Assembly (NCBI RefSeq): GCF_035582795.1
Contig: NC_134365.1
Coordinates: 211,016,387 to 211,080,386, forward strand
Direction: 5' to 3'
DNA from: Mycteria americana
Taxonomy: Eukaryota > Chordata > Aves > Ciconiiformes > Ciconiidae
Length of the DNA: 64,000 nucleotides
Part shown: piece after piece, positions 1 through 13,099 of the stretch
Numbering within the stretch: position 1 is the stretch's first letter
Layout of the letters: every line of letters begins with the position of its first letter
Translations under genes and position numbers: made by a program
Notes under the pieces: generated by a model
Database searches by the model: none
Seen by the model: the letters and a program-made list of their open reading frames with translations, nothing else
Told to the model about the DNA's origin: nothing

Positions 1-2514
1 AGGCAGCTACATGCTCCTCGGATGCACAGAGGGTTGTTCAATCATTTAAATCAGCTCCCGTTACCTTGCTGTGCAACAAAGTCAGGATATGGCAAGCTTC
101 AGTAGGTCCCAGATGAAGAGAAACCTACTTCCAGTTGTTGGGATTTTTTTTTTTTTTGTAATGATCTTGACACATAACATTTAGCAAAAATGATTGATTC
201 CATTTTCAGAAATTAGTAGAAGATTCCCATCGATTTCAGAGGGTAACAGAAATTACTCACTCCAAAACATCAGTCTTCACCTTTGAGAATCAGTGATAAA
301 CTAGACCAGTCACACTTTTTAATATAAACAATTTTCTTTGGAAAGTGCCATTTCTACAAAAATGGGGGTTTTATGGGCCACTATCAATTTCAAACGGTTT
401 CTATTAGGAAATAGTGCAAATCTTCCTCTTTCAATATTCTCCAAATGAGAAAGGTTGATTTTTAAATGCAATACTGTTTGCCATTTAGTGACAAAGCTCA
501 TATAAAAGAAGTTTAAACTGAAACAAAATATTTGGAACAGGTTAAGGTAAAACATGGAAACTCATCTAAAATGAATTTCTTTTTATGTAACAATTTAACA
601 GAGACAACTCTCATCCCCCTCATCTTCCTGCCCCTCAAAAAAAGGAGAAGAAGCTTTTGTCCCACTTGGAATAAGGAGAACTTCTGTCCTGTTGGGAATA
701 AGAAGAGCTTATTTCAAGATTTTCACAGGCTGAAAAAAATATTTCCCAGCCAACTCTACCAAATAGACTCCTGTGTCTCAGAGCTGTAAATACAGTTTGC
801 AGATCTTGCATCTGTTTTTTGTTTACAATGATGGTAAGATATCTGTATCGGTAAGTCAGGTTTTCCATGACAACAGTGTGTACTTCTACATGTCTAGCTA
901 GTGGTGGTTCTTGAAAACACAAGAACAGGAGAATACAGAAAAAGAACCTTACAGAAAAAACAGCAAGAATCTAAAGAGGCAGAAATTAGGTAATGCATAG
1001 AGTAGCTGAGCTTGTTCAAGTAGGTAATTGTATTAGTATTGACTCAGTGTAACCATCTCTCTTTCATAAATGAATGCTTTGCATGACTGGTTTTCTGTGA
1101 GTATAAATGCATTGGGTTTTTTCTTGTTATTGAATTTTATAGAAAAAACATAACTACATAGATGGAGGCAAGAGAGCTAATCCCTAATATTTTATATGAG
1201 AGGAAGTATGAAACATACATAGCAGTGAATCCAAATGTAACTAGAGATTATATGAACTGCCAGGGTGCATAATCTTGCTTATGTCCACTGGAAAAAGATC
1301 TGAAACCAGAACTCCAAATCTGAAGCCATCAGGAACATACTATTTCAAATACCCCCAGCCCTGACTGTGAGCTTCCATGTGAGTCCAGTTTCAAAACAGC
1401 ATTTCATGCCCACCTCACCTTTGTGAGATTGCTCCTGTAGTCCCTGCTCACGCTGAGCAGCACCTACTCATGCAAGTTATTAGACTGAAGGAGAAGGGGG
1501 TAAGAGCATCTCCCCCTTCTCACTTCTCATCACACTGCAAAAAAAGTGCAATATATATCTTTGCATTATAAATATAAAACCTTGGGGGTGAAAAAAGAAA
1601 GGTTATGAACTTGGCCTCTGGGATGCACAGAAGTGAATTGATAAGAACGTCCACAGATATAATATTACATATTATATCCACGGATACAATGTGCAGAAAG
1701 ACTTTGGAATTGAGCCCAGAAAGAACTGCTGATACAAGACAGAGTTCCTTATGCTTCTCCTAAAATCTCAAAGTCTGATATTAATAAATAAAAAGGTTTT
1801 TAGGCTGGAATTAAACTTGCATAGTTTTATGAGGGACATGTCTTTACTGCCTAGTTCAATCTGCATGACATTATAACCCTCATATAAGCCAAGCGTTCGA
1901 GAAATGTGGTAGTTGGAAAGGTCTTTACAGTCAAGTCACAAGCTTCTTTTTGGTAGGAGGTAAACAGGAACCAAACATTCTCTTTTTATCATCTTATGTA
2001 TGAAAATGTGTTACAGTGACATCATTAGTGATATCACTGGAACCAGCCAATCTATAGCCAGAATCTACTCCACTCCTCCACCCAACTGTAAGCATAATCC
2101 CTCGACCTCTCTCTTCTGACATAAACACATACGTCCACCTTACAGTCTGAGCCTGGCTGATCTCTCTTCCTAGGCCCAAAGCTAGCTTGTGAACAAGACA
2201 TCCCAGCCAGCCAGTCTGAAACCGTCACCCTCTCTAGCCACCAGTCCACTCAATCCAGCATCTCACTTTTGATGGTTTTGGTGCAGGAAAATATAAATAA
2301 AAGTAGATCTGTCCAGTTCTGTCCAGGCAAGTGAGGGGGCAAGGAAAAGAAAACTTCCTAATCACTTCAGGAAATCATCTGAAGTCCTGAGAGATGAGGT
2401 TTAATTACAGACACTGGCCTAATACAGAACTGCAAGTACTATGAGCAAAGCAAGGACTACGGACACAATTTGGCTTACTATGTCATGACCCATGAAGAAA
2501 GGAAACGCTCCACA

Positions 2515-2770
2515 GATTCATAGTTCCTGAGACCAAAAGGAACTGCAATGTCTCCAGGCCATAACCTCAGCATACGGGCTGTAAATTTCTTCTAGATGAT
2601 TAATGCATATTTTGTAAAAAGGATACTAACTCCTACTTCAAAAAAACCTAAGTTATAATAATCTACTGCTTCCTTGTTAAGGCACCCTACTGTTTAATTA
2701 TTCTCACAGATTGCATTTTATTTCAAAGTTGACTCTATCCCTTTGCTCTGACTTAAAGCTTTTGGGTTTT
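2515..2770 (-). repeat. Ancient CR1-type LINE 3' end, degraded
   Basis: Read on the plus strand, the segment opens with a 'cagattcatagttcctgag' phrase, continues through 'ggccataacc' and reaches 'tgtttaattattctcac'. The order and spacing of these phrases match the reverse complement of old CR1 3' ends that are common in turtles, crocodilians and birds. Divergence is high, so this is an old insertion. The identification rests on remembered consensus phrases; the boundaries are approximate. Confidence 0.5.
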
Positions 2771-4475
2771 GCAATGTCATCAAATGTGAAGGCCCATCAC
2801 AAAAAATTATAGTGACATCTATGTCAAAAAAGCACAGGACCCATCTCTCTGCTAAACATGCTAAGCACAAAGCTGGACAATACTGCTATGTGATTTTCTC
2901 ACGTTATCTGGGGATACACACACTCCCTTTAATTATATTATTTTACTTCCCCAGTCACTATAAGATGATCATCAGGGAAGCTGGAGGAAGCAGAAGGCTC
3001 CATTATGTGCCAGAAAGAATAAAGGACATGCTGTAAACAGTATCTATGTGCCAAATTCTACTGGATCTTTCAACAGATCATTGAGCAGTCAACAGCTCCA
3101 GTCTGGAATTAGGCTGATTGTTTAGAGAAAAAGTCCTCAACCAAATCAGCCGTTTGGATATCTGGCTGCTATGATTTAGGAAAAATATAAAAGAGCTCAC
3201 AGCATTAGTATGTTTGTATAGATAAGGCAATTTATCTCCTGAAAGTCATGGAACTGTACATTAACTTTTAAAACTAAAAGCTTTTTACACTTGAGTTTCT
3301 CCAAAACATTTTGTCCTCTAACACTGAAGATAACATCAACAGCAACAGAAGTTGATAGCTGGTGTGAGAATCCTAAAGGAAGTGACAGTAGGTGTTTGCC
3401 AGTTAAGTATATTTTTATGTCAAGAAGAAAAAATAGAAAATGTCAAACTACACCTAAAAGTAACTACAAATATGTAAGCTAATAGAATTAATTTGCACTT
3501 GATTCTTTAAAAGTCTCAGCTCTTCCTGTAAATAGTCAACTTCCTTCAATTCCTAAAAGATCAATAGGAGTTGAAAGCATTTCATAACTTGCAGGAAGTT
3601 GCTCAGCACTACACCATGGTGTTTATAGATTTTGAAAGTCTGGCTGGTATGACAGATTCTTCAGAGAGAAAGACATCTTGAAGCAAAGAAAATCTTTTCT
3701 CAAGCATACATCTTCAGGGATTCACCATAAGTCACATAACTGTTAATATATTTATGATGATTTAATGTGAAAATGTTATACGTAGACATCAACTTTCAAA
3801 ATGGTTGTGATTTAGAGAGCTGCAGGTGTTGCTTTTGTACATTTCATACAGTTCAGTGCCAAAAGAGGAGACAGCGGATCTACTAAAGCATTTATATCAA
3901 TAGTCTGTACTGAAGAAAGCTTTGTCAACGCCCGTGACTTATCTTTCCACTTCTGTAACACATGGTACAGATGTAACTGTCTAATCTGACTTTTAGTCAC
4001 AATATTTAGCTGCCTGAAAGATAATGTAACACTATACATTTCTCCTCTTTCAGTCTTTCTCAGCTTTGGAACTGTGAGCCTTTGAAAGCAGACGACATAC
4101 TCAATTATTATCAAGTAAATTTTTTATCTGTCATTTCATCACTTGTGACAGCGAATGAAATGTAAAAAGACTAAATGTGCACTACAGAATTAGCCTGCAA
4201 AATATAATAGTTATTGTAGTGTATTCAACATACAAAATGTAAATTATCTGTCAGAAGTTTCTAAATAATATTTTTATGCTTTTCAGATAAGATCAGCCAA
4301 AGTTCTGTTGATGTCACATTTCTATAGTATCTTTCAGAATATTACACATCCTGTCCTACTGAAAAAGGAATTTTGAAGTCCAGGAGTCCTGCGGTAAACC
4401 GGAGTTCTAGGGAAAAAGGATAGTGTCCTAGTGTGTTTCAGTCTCAGCTTCAAATATTCATAGATCAGAACTTCT

Positions 4476-4541
4476 CCTTGTGTAAATCAGTATAATTTCA
4501 CTGACTTCAGTGGAGCTATGCCAAGTTAATAGCAGCAGATG
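4476..4541. repeat. Ancient amniote repeat relic (self-complementary type)
   Basis: The phrase 'tgtaaatcagtataatttc' is followed by 'ttcagtggagctatgcc'. This resembles a self-complementary amniote interspersed repeat in which a 'tgtaaatcagcatagctcc' arm faces its inverse around a 'gacttcagtgg' centre. It is short and strongly diverged. I recall the pattern rather than a family name, so orientation and class are left open. Confidence 0.4.
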
Positions 4542-5262
4542 AATCCAGTCTTTTGTTTTCTATCACAATTCACATCTTCTTCTAAAGGTTATTTTAGGCT
4601 CTACACTGAGCAAACCATTGTGATTGTGAAACTGTTATCCAGAGTGCAGAAAAAAAAAAAGAGTTCTGCAGGATGGTCACTGCTCAAACCACTTCTTTTA
4701 CCTTGTCAATATGGACCAGCTTTCCGTTTGAAGAACTTATCCCATAGTTTGTAAAGCCAGAACAAAGCACTGATAATTTACTCTGACTTTCTGTATATAG
4801 AGAACATCAGAATTTCTGGGCTCAATTCTTGAATGAACTACAGCAATTTTTTAAGGAAAGCATCCTGTCTCAATTTAGACATTACCAGTATTGACACTTT
4901 TCAAGTCATACCAGATGTATATTACTGTCCCTATTTATTTGCTTGTATGTTTTTAATCTCATTCTTAGTGTGAATATATTCAGCTTTAACTTTAATCTGG
5001 GAGCCTGAAGAGTCTGTTCCTGAAATCTTGTTCCCCACATAGGTACTTCCAGTTCACTGCTGATTTGCTCCTTAAAGCATCTCTTTGATACACTTGGTTC
5101 CACCAGTTAGATTGAGCTCCAAAGATCTCCTCTCCAGAAGAGAGAGAGTACTGTAGGCTCTGGGACAGTTCGGTGAGTGACATCTATAATGAAGTCATCT
5201 CTGAGAATACAGATGAAGAGCCAGGTGGATTTCTCTTTTTTCAGAGACTACCAAAGTAGTAA

Positions 5263-5297
5263 CATTAGTTACTACTTTCAGACAGTAGTAACTAATG
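5263..5297. repeat. 14-bp inverted repeat, 7-nt loop
   Basis: Arms at 5263-5276 and 5284-5297 are perfectly complementary (first arm cattagttactact) around a 7-nt spacer. It lies outside any gene recognised here. No function is implied. Confidence 0.7.
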
Positions 5298-8269
5298 GTC
5301 ACTTGTGTTCCAAGGTAGCTACTGAGCTAGAAAAGAAGGCATTCGTTATCCATCACCTCAGGTACCATTGCTACCAGGAGAAAAAATTTCTGGGCCTTAT
5401 CTTTCAGTACTGAAATGACTCAGATTTTGTCTTTGACTTCACTGGCAACACAGAAGTCTCATGAGATGGAATTCATCTCACCCCACTTTAAATGTCTAAA
5501 TCTGATCTACTTCTTACATACTTTTTATAGTCAGTAAAATAAAAATAGGCACTTCCATGGCACATCCCTCCCATCCAAAATTTGACAGATGAATATCACC
5601 TAGCTTGAGTGTTTCAGGTAACTGTCCAGGAGATTTCCATGTTAAAGCTCTCTATTTAACAATGAGAGAAAGAAAACTGTGATGATGCGATTCAGGGGAG
5701 GTGCCACAGGAGTATGGTATGAACAGAGAATAAGGAAAACAAGAGCACAGAGTAAATCTGAGGAAAGTGTGGAACCAAAAAGAAATCAAAGAAGGGCAAA
5801 GGAGTTCTTGAAAGGTAAAGACATCAGCTAAACCCAGAGGTGGAACTGCACAGAGGTGGGAAGGATTTGCTGTAAGAGTGCTGTGGCTCCAGCACCCTTT
5901 GGGAAAAAAGAAGTCCAGAACTGCTGGAGTCTCTGAAAATCACAAACCCAAAGAGACTCGATAAGCAACATTTGTTTCTTATTATCAGGAAATATTTTTA
6001 CCAGTTGGGAAAGACATAATCTGGAAGGTTTTGCCACTGTAAGTTCTCAGGGAAGGAAAAAATTCTCCAGGGAAAGGCCCTTGTAAAGTATACATATATG
6101 CACCCATACAATTACATTTTGTGTTTGAACTTGTAACTACTACCACAGTTATTGCACTTCAATTACTGTTTATGTATGACTTTTTCTCTCCATACACACA
6201 CACATATGTAAAAACATATGTATTTATTAAAAGACTAAGCTGCTGCTATCACAGAAGTAGGATACAACAAAAGGAAAAAATACTGAATTTGGTAACAGCA
6301 TTTCCCATCCTTTTACAGTACTACATATAAAATCTATAAATTCTGAGCAGGTTTAAGGGGAGAATACTGCACACTGATAGCTGAACCTAAAAAGACTTTT
6401 TTTTCTAGATTAAAAATAAACTAATAAAGATTATAATATAATCCTGGCAGCAGATTTTTACATCTCCATCCAAAGGTTGTGCAGGTTTATTAAAGAACAG
6501 TGCAATGTCTTAAAATGTGAACCGAACATTTTACTGAGCTGTACTGCAGACTCCACTGCTGCAATCAATACTCCAAACAGCCCTATTTTTCTAGGACAAA
6601 AAACATACATATATCTGACATTTGAGGAAGCCAGGTGAATAAATCAATAGCCAAACAAGAATGTACTTAATCATATCTATTCTGGACAGATGCAGAGTGG
6701 AAAATCCTATATGGTCCACGTATTGCCTTCTGCTTAAAGCTTAGAAATGACTCTGTGTTTCCTAAATGACAATGTCCTGTTGCTAGAGCATTGCTGAAGC
6801 TAGAGTGATTACAGTAGCAATTAACCGTGTGCCAGCCAGCGCTAGACAGATCTATTGCTCAAACTTAAGTTCAGCTATAGTTTGTCGTTAGGGTACTTTA
6901 GCACATATACATAACTTAATAACCAACGAATTATGTACTTTATAAGTGTAACAGCTTTACTGGAATATGTAGGAAAGATTCACACATTCACTTTAACCTT
7001 AAATCTACCGGGCTGCATTTCTTACCTAGAGTCAGCCCAAGGAGGAATTTAATACATACACATATTTTGTCTTTCCTTAATGGTTTTAAGCGGTGACCGT
7101 TATTGGACATTTCTCATGGTTGTTGCAGGTGATCATTAAACATACATAACAGCCCTACTAAATGATTACAGATAACTCTAATGACAAAATTTTCTATATT
7201 CAAAGGTACATTTGTGCACAGAATGGCTGCTATGCTTAAAGGTGCTCCTTTACTTGACATTACTTCATAAAGCCCTTTGAGATAACCACAGTGTGAGAGA
7301 TGTTTTAGAAAAACACAATTTTATTTCTTCTCTGCTTTAGCCCTAAGCGGTTCAGCGTTATTTGAACATCAGCAACAGCACTTCTTTACAACTTCAAAGT
7401 CAGATTCTAATCTCAAATTGGCAGTGCACCTCGAGATTAAAAATCTGCCCGCCACTGGAAGAAATAGATGTTTTCAGCAGAAAGAAGAGCAATAGGAGGT
7501 AACAACATGACAGTCTAATATCACTCAATTAGAAGGTATATTAAAGTTACACTACGGTGCCTGACAAGAATGCTCTTATAGGAAACACTTTAAGAAAGGC
7601 ATGAGGAAAAGGATGACACCATTAAGCTTGAGATGAGTTTTGTAGTTGTTATTAACCTGGAAGAAGGGTGAGATTCCTCCCAACTGACCTTTTCAGCGAA
7701 AACCTCCGTGTCAGGCGCTCTGCAACCATGAAGCCCAGGTAATGTCTTCTAGTTTCAAAATGTGTAATCCTGAAAAGAAGAAAATGCAAATACATGTCTG
7801 AGGTCTTTATTTTCTACCAGTTACACCTACTGTCTGTTCAGGAACATGGTGAGAGGTCTCTTCTCCTCAGTAAGAAGAGTGTCTCTGTGGTGGAGCCAGC
7901 CTAAACCATGGAAACTGGGAAGCTGCTACAGCTGTTTTGGGATCCTGCTGGTACAGAGGTAAGAGCAGTTTGGGCTGGGTTCCTCAGCAAATTCAGTCCT
8001 CCTGCTGTCCCTAGTCAGCCCTGTTCCTGGAGGATGTGGGGACTGCTCTCCATTTTTATTTTAGGCCCATTATTGCAGAGTTTCATCAACTTAACAAGCG
8101 CTTCCATCCTGCTGATATGCAAGGAAGCAACTGCGGTTGTGATTTCACCTATTTTGGCATTCTCCTTTTTAATTCACCAATAAATGCAACATCGCATGAC
8201 TTGGAGTAACGCTTTCTGTGCAGCACCGTACGAGATTTGCACTTCAACTGCCAACGATTTCCACACTCG

Positions 8270-9500
8270 CCTGTCTACCCGGCTCCCGCGCACCTGTCCC
8301 CCATAGCCAGCGGGACGACACCTGAGGGGTCCCAGGCGGGAGGGGGCTCGGGTGTAACTCACCCAACTTCACAGACACTCGGGGTGTCCCTCCAGGCGGG
8401 CACTGCTCGCCCCCCTGCGGGCCGCCGGCTCCCGCCCGCCGCGGCGGGCGCTGAGGGGCGGCGGCGCCGCCGGCGACTCCCCGCGCCTCGTCCCTCAGCT
8501 TCCCGCCCTCGCGGCGGAGCTCCCCTCAGCGCCCCGCGCCGCCACAGGAACGCGGGCGGGCCGTATCCCCGCCGCGGCGGCAGCGCAGCCGCGGCTGGGG
8601 GGACTGGGGCGAGGCTCGGGGGCAGCGGGTCCCTCGGCGTGCGGCAGAGGGCGCCCCGCATTCCGCCAGAGCGGGGCCGGGAGGAGCCTCCGGCGCGGCG
8701 CGGCTCGGCTCGGCTCGGCGCGGCCGGGGAGGGAGCTGCCACGTCCTCTGCGCCGAGGGAAGCCAGCCCGCGCCTCAGCCCCACGTGTGGCGGAGCGGGG
8801 AAGTTGCCGGCGGCCAGCTCGGACTCTGCCCCTCTCCCGCCGCTGCCCGTCCCTTCTCGTCCCTCGGGTGAACGCAACTCCAAGTAAGGGCGCGCGGCGG
8901 CCCGCTCCCGCCCGCTGTCCCGGGGGAGGCCGGCGCAGCGGTGGGTGCGGGCGGCAGCGGCGTGCTGGAGGCGTTGGGAAGGGGGCGGCGGGGAGCGCTG
9001 AGGGGGCGCGGGTCGAACCCGCCGTATCCCCGGGGGAGCCGCGGGGCAGCGGGCTCGGCTCCCGGGCGGGCCAACTTCCTGCGGACTTTGCCTCCGAGCG
9101 CTCCTTCCCGGGGCAGTGGGAGCCGCCCGGGGTCCGGCGGCCGGGGCGCCGCGGTTAAAACCGGAAAGTTTTAAAAGCCGGTGTGCGGGCTGGGTGCCGC
9201 GGCGGAGAGTCGGGAGGCGAGCGTGGCGCGGCGGCGGGCGGGGGAGAGCCGCCGCCTCAGCGTGTGTGGCGAAGCGGGGGCCGCGGCCGGCTCGGGGCGC
9301 CCTCCCGGTGTCTCTCCGCGGGGCGGCCCGGCTGGCGGCTGGCTCCGAGCCCTGGAACGAAACCGCCTCGGGTAGAGACCCCGCCGCGGAGGAGGCCCGG
9401 GCGGCGCCGGTCCCGCCGCTCCGGGCGAGGAGCTCAGGTGTGCCGCCGGCTTAGCGGAGCGGGAGGCGCGCTGCCGGGCCACGCCGTTGGCGTTGAATCG
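8270..9500 (+). promoter_or_regulatory. SMCO4: CpG island: presumed SMCO4 promoter and first exon
   Basis: About 1.2 kb of very GC-rich, CpG-dense sequence stands out sharply against AT-rich flanks. It is the only CpG island in the window and lies upstream of the plus-strand SMCO4 coding exon, so it is the natural candidate for that gene's promoter and untranslated first exon. Two donor-like sites suit a first exon: CAA|GTAAGG with the exon end at 8883, and CTCAG|GTGTGC with the exon end at 9437. A CCGGAAAG ETS-like motif (9161-9168) and a TTTTAAAAG TATA-like motif (9169-9177) sit together and could set a start near 9200. Long open frames on both strands here reflect GC-rich sequence with few stop codons. 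The start site, the exon 1 boundaries and any divergent transcript are inferred. Confidence 0.75.
9161..9177 (+). promoter_or_regulatory. ETS-like plus TATA-like core promoter motifs
   Basis: CCGGAAAG is followed directly by TTTTAAAAG inside the CpG island. An AT-rich TATA-like box in otherwise GC-rich DNA is a plausible core promoter and would place initiation about 25-35 bp downstream. The CTCAG|GTGTGC donor-like site at 9437 would then give a first exon of roughly 230 nt. This is motif evidence only. Confidence 0.35.
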
Positions 9501-9767
9501 CAGCCCCCGAGAAGCACTGGCGAGAGATTAATGAGGAAAATAACTCTTACAAAGACTCGCAGAAGTCTTTCAGGTTTTGTGTTTTTGCCTTTTTTTTTTT
9601 CTTCTTAATTTCGGTTCCCCAGTCGCGAGTACAATTGTGCTGAGAAACGACCGAGACCTGTGTTTAAGCAGCCTATTGAAAAAAATACCAGGAAAGCATT
9701 AAAAGGTGACCCAGGAAAAAAATCAAGATAATCCGTTCTGAATGTAAAAATGTGGCTTTTGTCTCTC

Positions 9768-9794
9768 TTTTTTTTCTTTTTTTTTTTTTTTTTT
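9768..9794. repeat. Poly-T tract
   Basis: Almost uninterrupted T run with a single C, just downstream of the CpG island. It produces a lysine-rich chance frame on the minus strand. It could be the tail of an old minus-strand retroposed element, but no element body is recognisable next to it. Confidence 0.8.
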
Positions 9795-12700
9795 AAGCAC
9801 CATGCCTTCATTTGCCCCTGCTATGTGCTGATGTGAGTTCAGTTTGTAGCTTTTTGGCTCTCCTTATTGTTGGGTACCTAAAAAAAAAAAATTATTTTCT
9901 GTTATGTTTCTAAACTGGTTATGGTTCAAACCTTCTTTTAAAGCAGCAGAGAAAATAAATGTTCTCGTGTCACAGAGATTTACATTCCGGGGTCCTGATC
10001 CTGCCTGAAATTTGTATGAGCTTTTTTATCGGTCTGTGTAGTACCACCCGGGCTGGGACCTCCTGGGGTTTACATGTCTCTCTCAATTTTGAAAATGTGA
10101 TTGTCAGTTATTTTTAGCTTTGTTAAAAATTTCCTCCTTTAAATGAACCAGAAGTCTTGTAGGAATTCCCTGATGCCCTGTTAAAAAAAAGTGAAATGAG
10201 TTTCTCATTAGTACATTTTTAATAACTTTTTGTTCTCCCTCTCTCTCTTAACTGCCTTTTAGTGGCCTATTTATAACATACAGACCTCCTAGACTGAAGT
10301 TAAGAGGAAAGCTGGTTTTAGACTGTTCTTAACCTTTGCAGGTAGAAATTTCACTGATCTTTGTCAGATAAATGAACTGTTCCTTGTCACAGCAATTTTA
10401 GTTGCTACTTTCCCTCATGCTTTGTGGGAAACCGAGAAGGGACATCTACCAACAGGAATTTTGGATGCAGCTGTCAAATATCCCTTATCGCATGGGACAC
10501 TCTAGGAACTACCTGTTTCTTTAGTGTTTTTTCCAGCATGGACTTGCACACTTACTCTGCTCCTCAAGAGGGTTTTGGCGGAGCTGTTGACCACAAATGC
10601 AGGGTGATACAGAAGAGCACGGACAGCACTAGCAGACATACAGAGATAAAGACAAGCCATCTACAGAGCTGGACATCTTCAGATGCTGCCAGGGTGGACG
10701 TCAGAAAGCCTTCCTTCTAGGGAGTCCTTAGCATGCTTAACACCCTGTTGGGATGTGATTGGTGTTCACAGACCTATGGGACTGCTTTGTGCGAGACATA
10801 AGATATTTAGCAGTGGCCGCATGCCCACACCTCCTGTCTGTGGAACACTACCTGAGCTTTGAAGTTACCCCAGAGCATCAGACCTGCATGGAAATTGCCC
10901 TGTGTTAGGTGACAACCCTCAGTCACACTCCCTAGCTGACCACTGGTTCGTTGCTGCTTATTTGGAGGTGTGTACAGTAACAGTGAGACAGTGGACTGTT
11001 CCCTTGCTGGTTGCTGCTATATCTGTATGCTAGCAAAATAATCTTGATTATTTTTTTTAAATCTAATCGTGTTTTTCCATATATTAAATACACAGTGAAA
11101 TGCTTTTGCATATATATATGATATACATGCTGATTAGGTGATATGAGCCTGCTTATGGGACAGTAGATAGACTATACGCTAAATATTTTGGCCATGGCAC
11201 TTAATGTGTAATGTAATGCAGTTTCCTTGTTCGTTTTTGTTACAAATTTTCTTCCTCCATCATCTTTCTCCCTTGCCTGTTACTTTGAAGCCCAACAAGG
11301 CTTGTCCTGATGGTGTGTGCACTACCAAGAAGCCTGCCCTGGTTCAGCAGGTAGCACTGCTGTCGTGGGGACTGCCCTCAGGGAGAAATACATTGCTCTT
11401 TTACAGTGGCATCAGGGTTTGAGAGAACTGAACACTAATTCTCTCTGCTGAATTGGTTTGGGTTTTGCATTTACTGTTACAGCTGTGCCCCAGTTACTCC
11501 CAAAGCCATCTGAGCCCTTTGAGAATGGATCTGGCATCTCTATATTCAATTACTTTGGTCCAGGTCCTCCAGAATAAAATGATCTCTGTCTCCATACTAG
11601 TCCCCATCATGCACTGCAAGAAGCATCTATGGGTGGATTGATGTCCATGAAGTCCAGTAGCAATTTGTGTTGCATGGCAATCTGGATTTCTCTATTTTTT
11701 GACTGATTATGGAAATCTCACCATGCTTGGAGAAATGTCCCGCAAAGAGATTTTGGCTGTTGTCTTCTCTGGAGATCCCCCAAGGCTGATTGTTGTACAG
11801 GGCCACCAGAGCAACGGCAGGGCTGCTCTGTGAGACCACAAGTTCTGTAACTAGGTGGCATTTTTTTCACAAGGTAAGAGATCCTGAGGGGTCTCCATGA
11901 TTGTGCTGTTCTGTGTTGCTCCCTTTTTGTGTGTTTTTTTTTTGTTGTTGTTTGTTTGTTTGTTTTTAATTATCACAGTATCAGCTTTCCAGTAAGTGCT
12001 CCATAAAGCTGAGAAGTTACCTTCCTTTCTGCCCATTATGGGAAAGAGTTATGTTGACAGATGTGGGCTCTGTGAGGATTTGCTGAGCTCTTAATCCTGT
12101 TTGTGGCTAATAGGCCATGCTAATGTGGAAGGGCATCTCTTTCAGTATATAAAGGTCTTAACTGCTTGCTACCTTAAGGAAATGTGCTGTTAAAATGCTG
12201 TAATTGTCTTAGCAGTAGTGTCAGGCCATGAGGTTGGCGATGTAAAACTCTGCAACATTGCAGGCCTCCCCCCACTTTTTTTTTTTTTGAGGGAGATTTT
12301 TTTACTTGTTAAGACAAGCCCTAAAATAATTGCTGTAGGCAATAGAGGAAGCAGGCTTTGTATGTTGAATGTGGCAAATGGCCAGAGATCCGATATTTGT
12401 GAGCCCTTTAGGCACACGCGTATCTTGAGGGGATGAGAATGTGTGATAATACTCTCTTTGTTGTCTTTTGCCCTACCACTAGTTTAGTTTCAGGGGTTTT
12501 TTTGTCTTCTCCATCCTGCTTCATTTGATTTCTTGTACGCCGTTTTTAGCTGCAAAGAAGTTAGTCACTTCTTTCTCTCCTTAAAATGTGAGCTCTGTGC
12601 TTTTAGATGTCAGTGCAACTAGAAGTTTCTGACCACTTTTGTCATTAGAAGTCCTGTAGAATTTCTTGAAGCGTAGGGCATGCCCCAATCGAATTATTCT

Positions 12701-13056
12701 GTACTAAAGTTCTGAAAGTATAAGCATAATTTTAAGTATATTAACAACTTGGCAGAGACTTCTCCATCTAGTCCATCAGTATGCTGGTCAAAACTTAATC
12801 TAAATAAATGGTGTGCAGTGGTAGGACTTTCCCCTGCAGTTTCAAGTGAGTGTAGAAAACACCACTTTCCACCTCATATAATTAATGTATGCTATTTAAG
12901 CAGCTACTTTATTAAAGATGGGGGCTACATGCTTGGGATCAAAGGTTGTGTTGTGGAGTTTGCTGGTGAGATTCTTTGGGGCTGAAAAGCTTCTGAGCAA
13001 AGTAACTGTTTGCCTTCCTGTTTGCTAATATGCAATATTAAAGACATACACAAGGT

Positions 13057-13099
13057 AGGGACCTTAGTTCCATGTTAACCACATGGAACTAAGGTCCCT
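13057..13099. repeat. 19-bp perfect inverted repeat, 5-nt loop
   Basis: Arms at 13057-13075 (agggaccttagttccatgt) and 13081-13099 are exact reverse complements around the loop taacc. It lies in the SMCO4 first intron, in otherwise ordinary sequence. RNA from either strand would fold into a stable hairpin. Confidence 0.85.

Larger units (their letters stand above)
1..8240. other. Upstream intergenic stretch, no gene recognised
   Basis: This AT-rich stretch lies upstream of the CpG island. Both strands hold only short open frames (100 codons or fewer) without splice-bounded similarity to any family I recognise. In the human order, as I recall it, the next gene on this side of SMCO4 is CEP295, but no CEP295-like coding exon was found here. 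It contains an old CR1 relic near 2.5-2.8 kb, an old amniote repeat relic near 4.5 kb, a 14-bp hairpin at 5263-5297 and short AT or CA runs near 6.1-6.2 kb. Distal regulatory elements of SMCO4 could lie here but cannot be recognised by eye. Confidence 0.6.

Noticed and set aside
3812..4114. 100-codon minus-strand frame with somewhat coding-like composition
   Set aside because: No splice-bounded extension, no family recognised, and no sign of CEP295, the gene expected on this side. Probably chance or an old repeat.
8237..8887. 216-codon open frame in the CpG island
   Set aside because: It is open because GC-rich sequence has few stop codons. The opposite strand is equally open, the product is Ala/Pro/Arg/Gly-rich low complexity, and it resembles no protein.
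9183..9608. 141-codon open frame at the right side of the CpG island
   Set aside because: Same compositional artefact, ending in a lysine/phenylalanine-rich tail from the poly-T run. No domain is seen.
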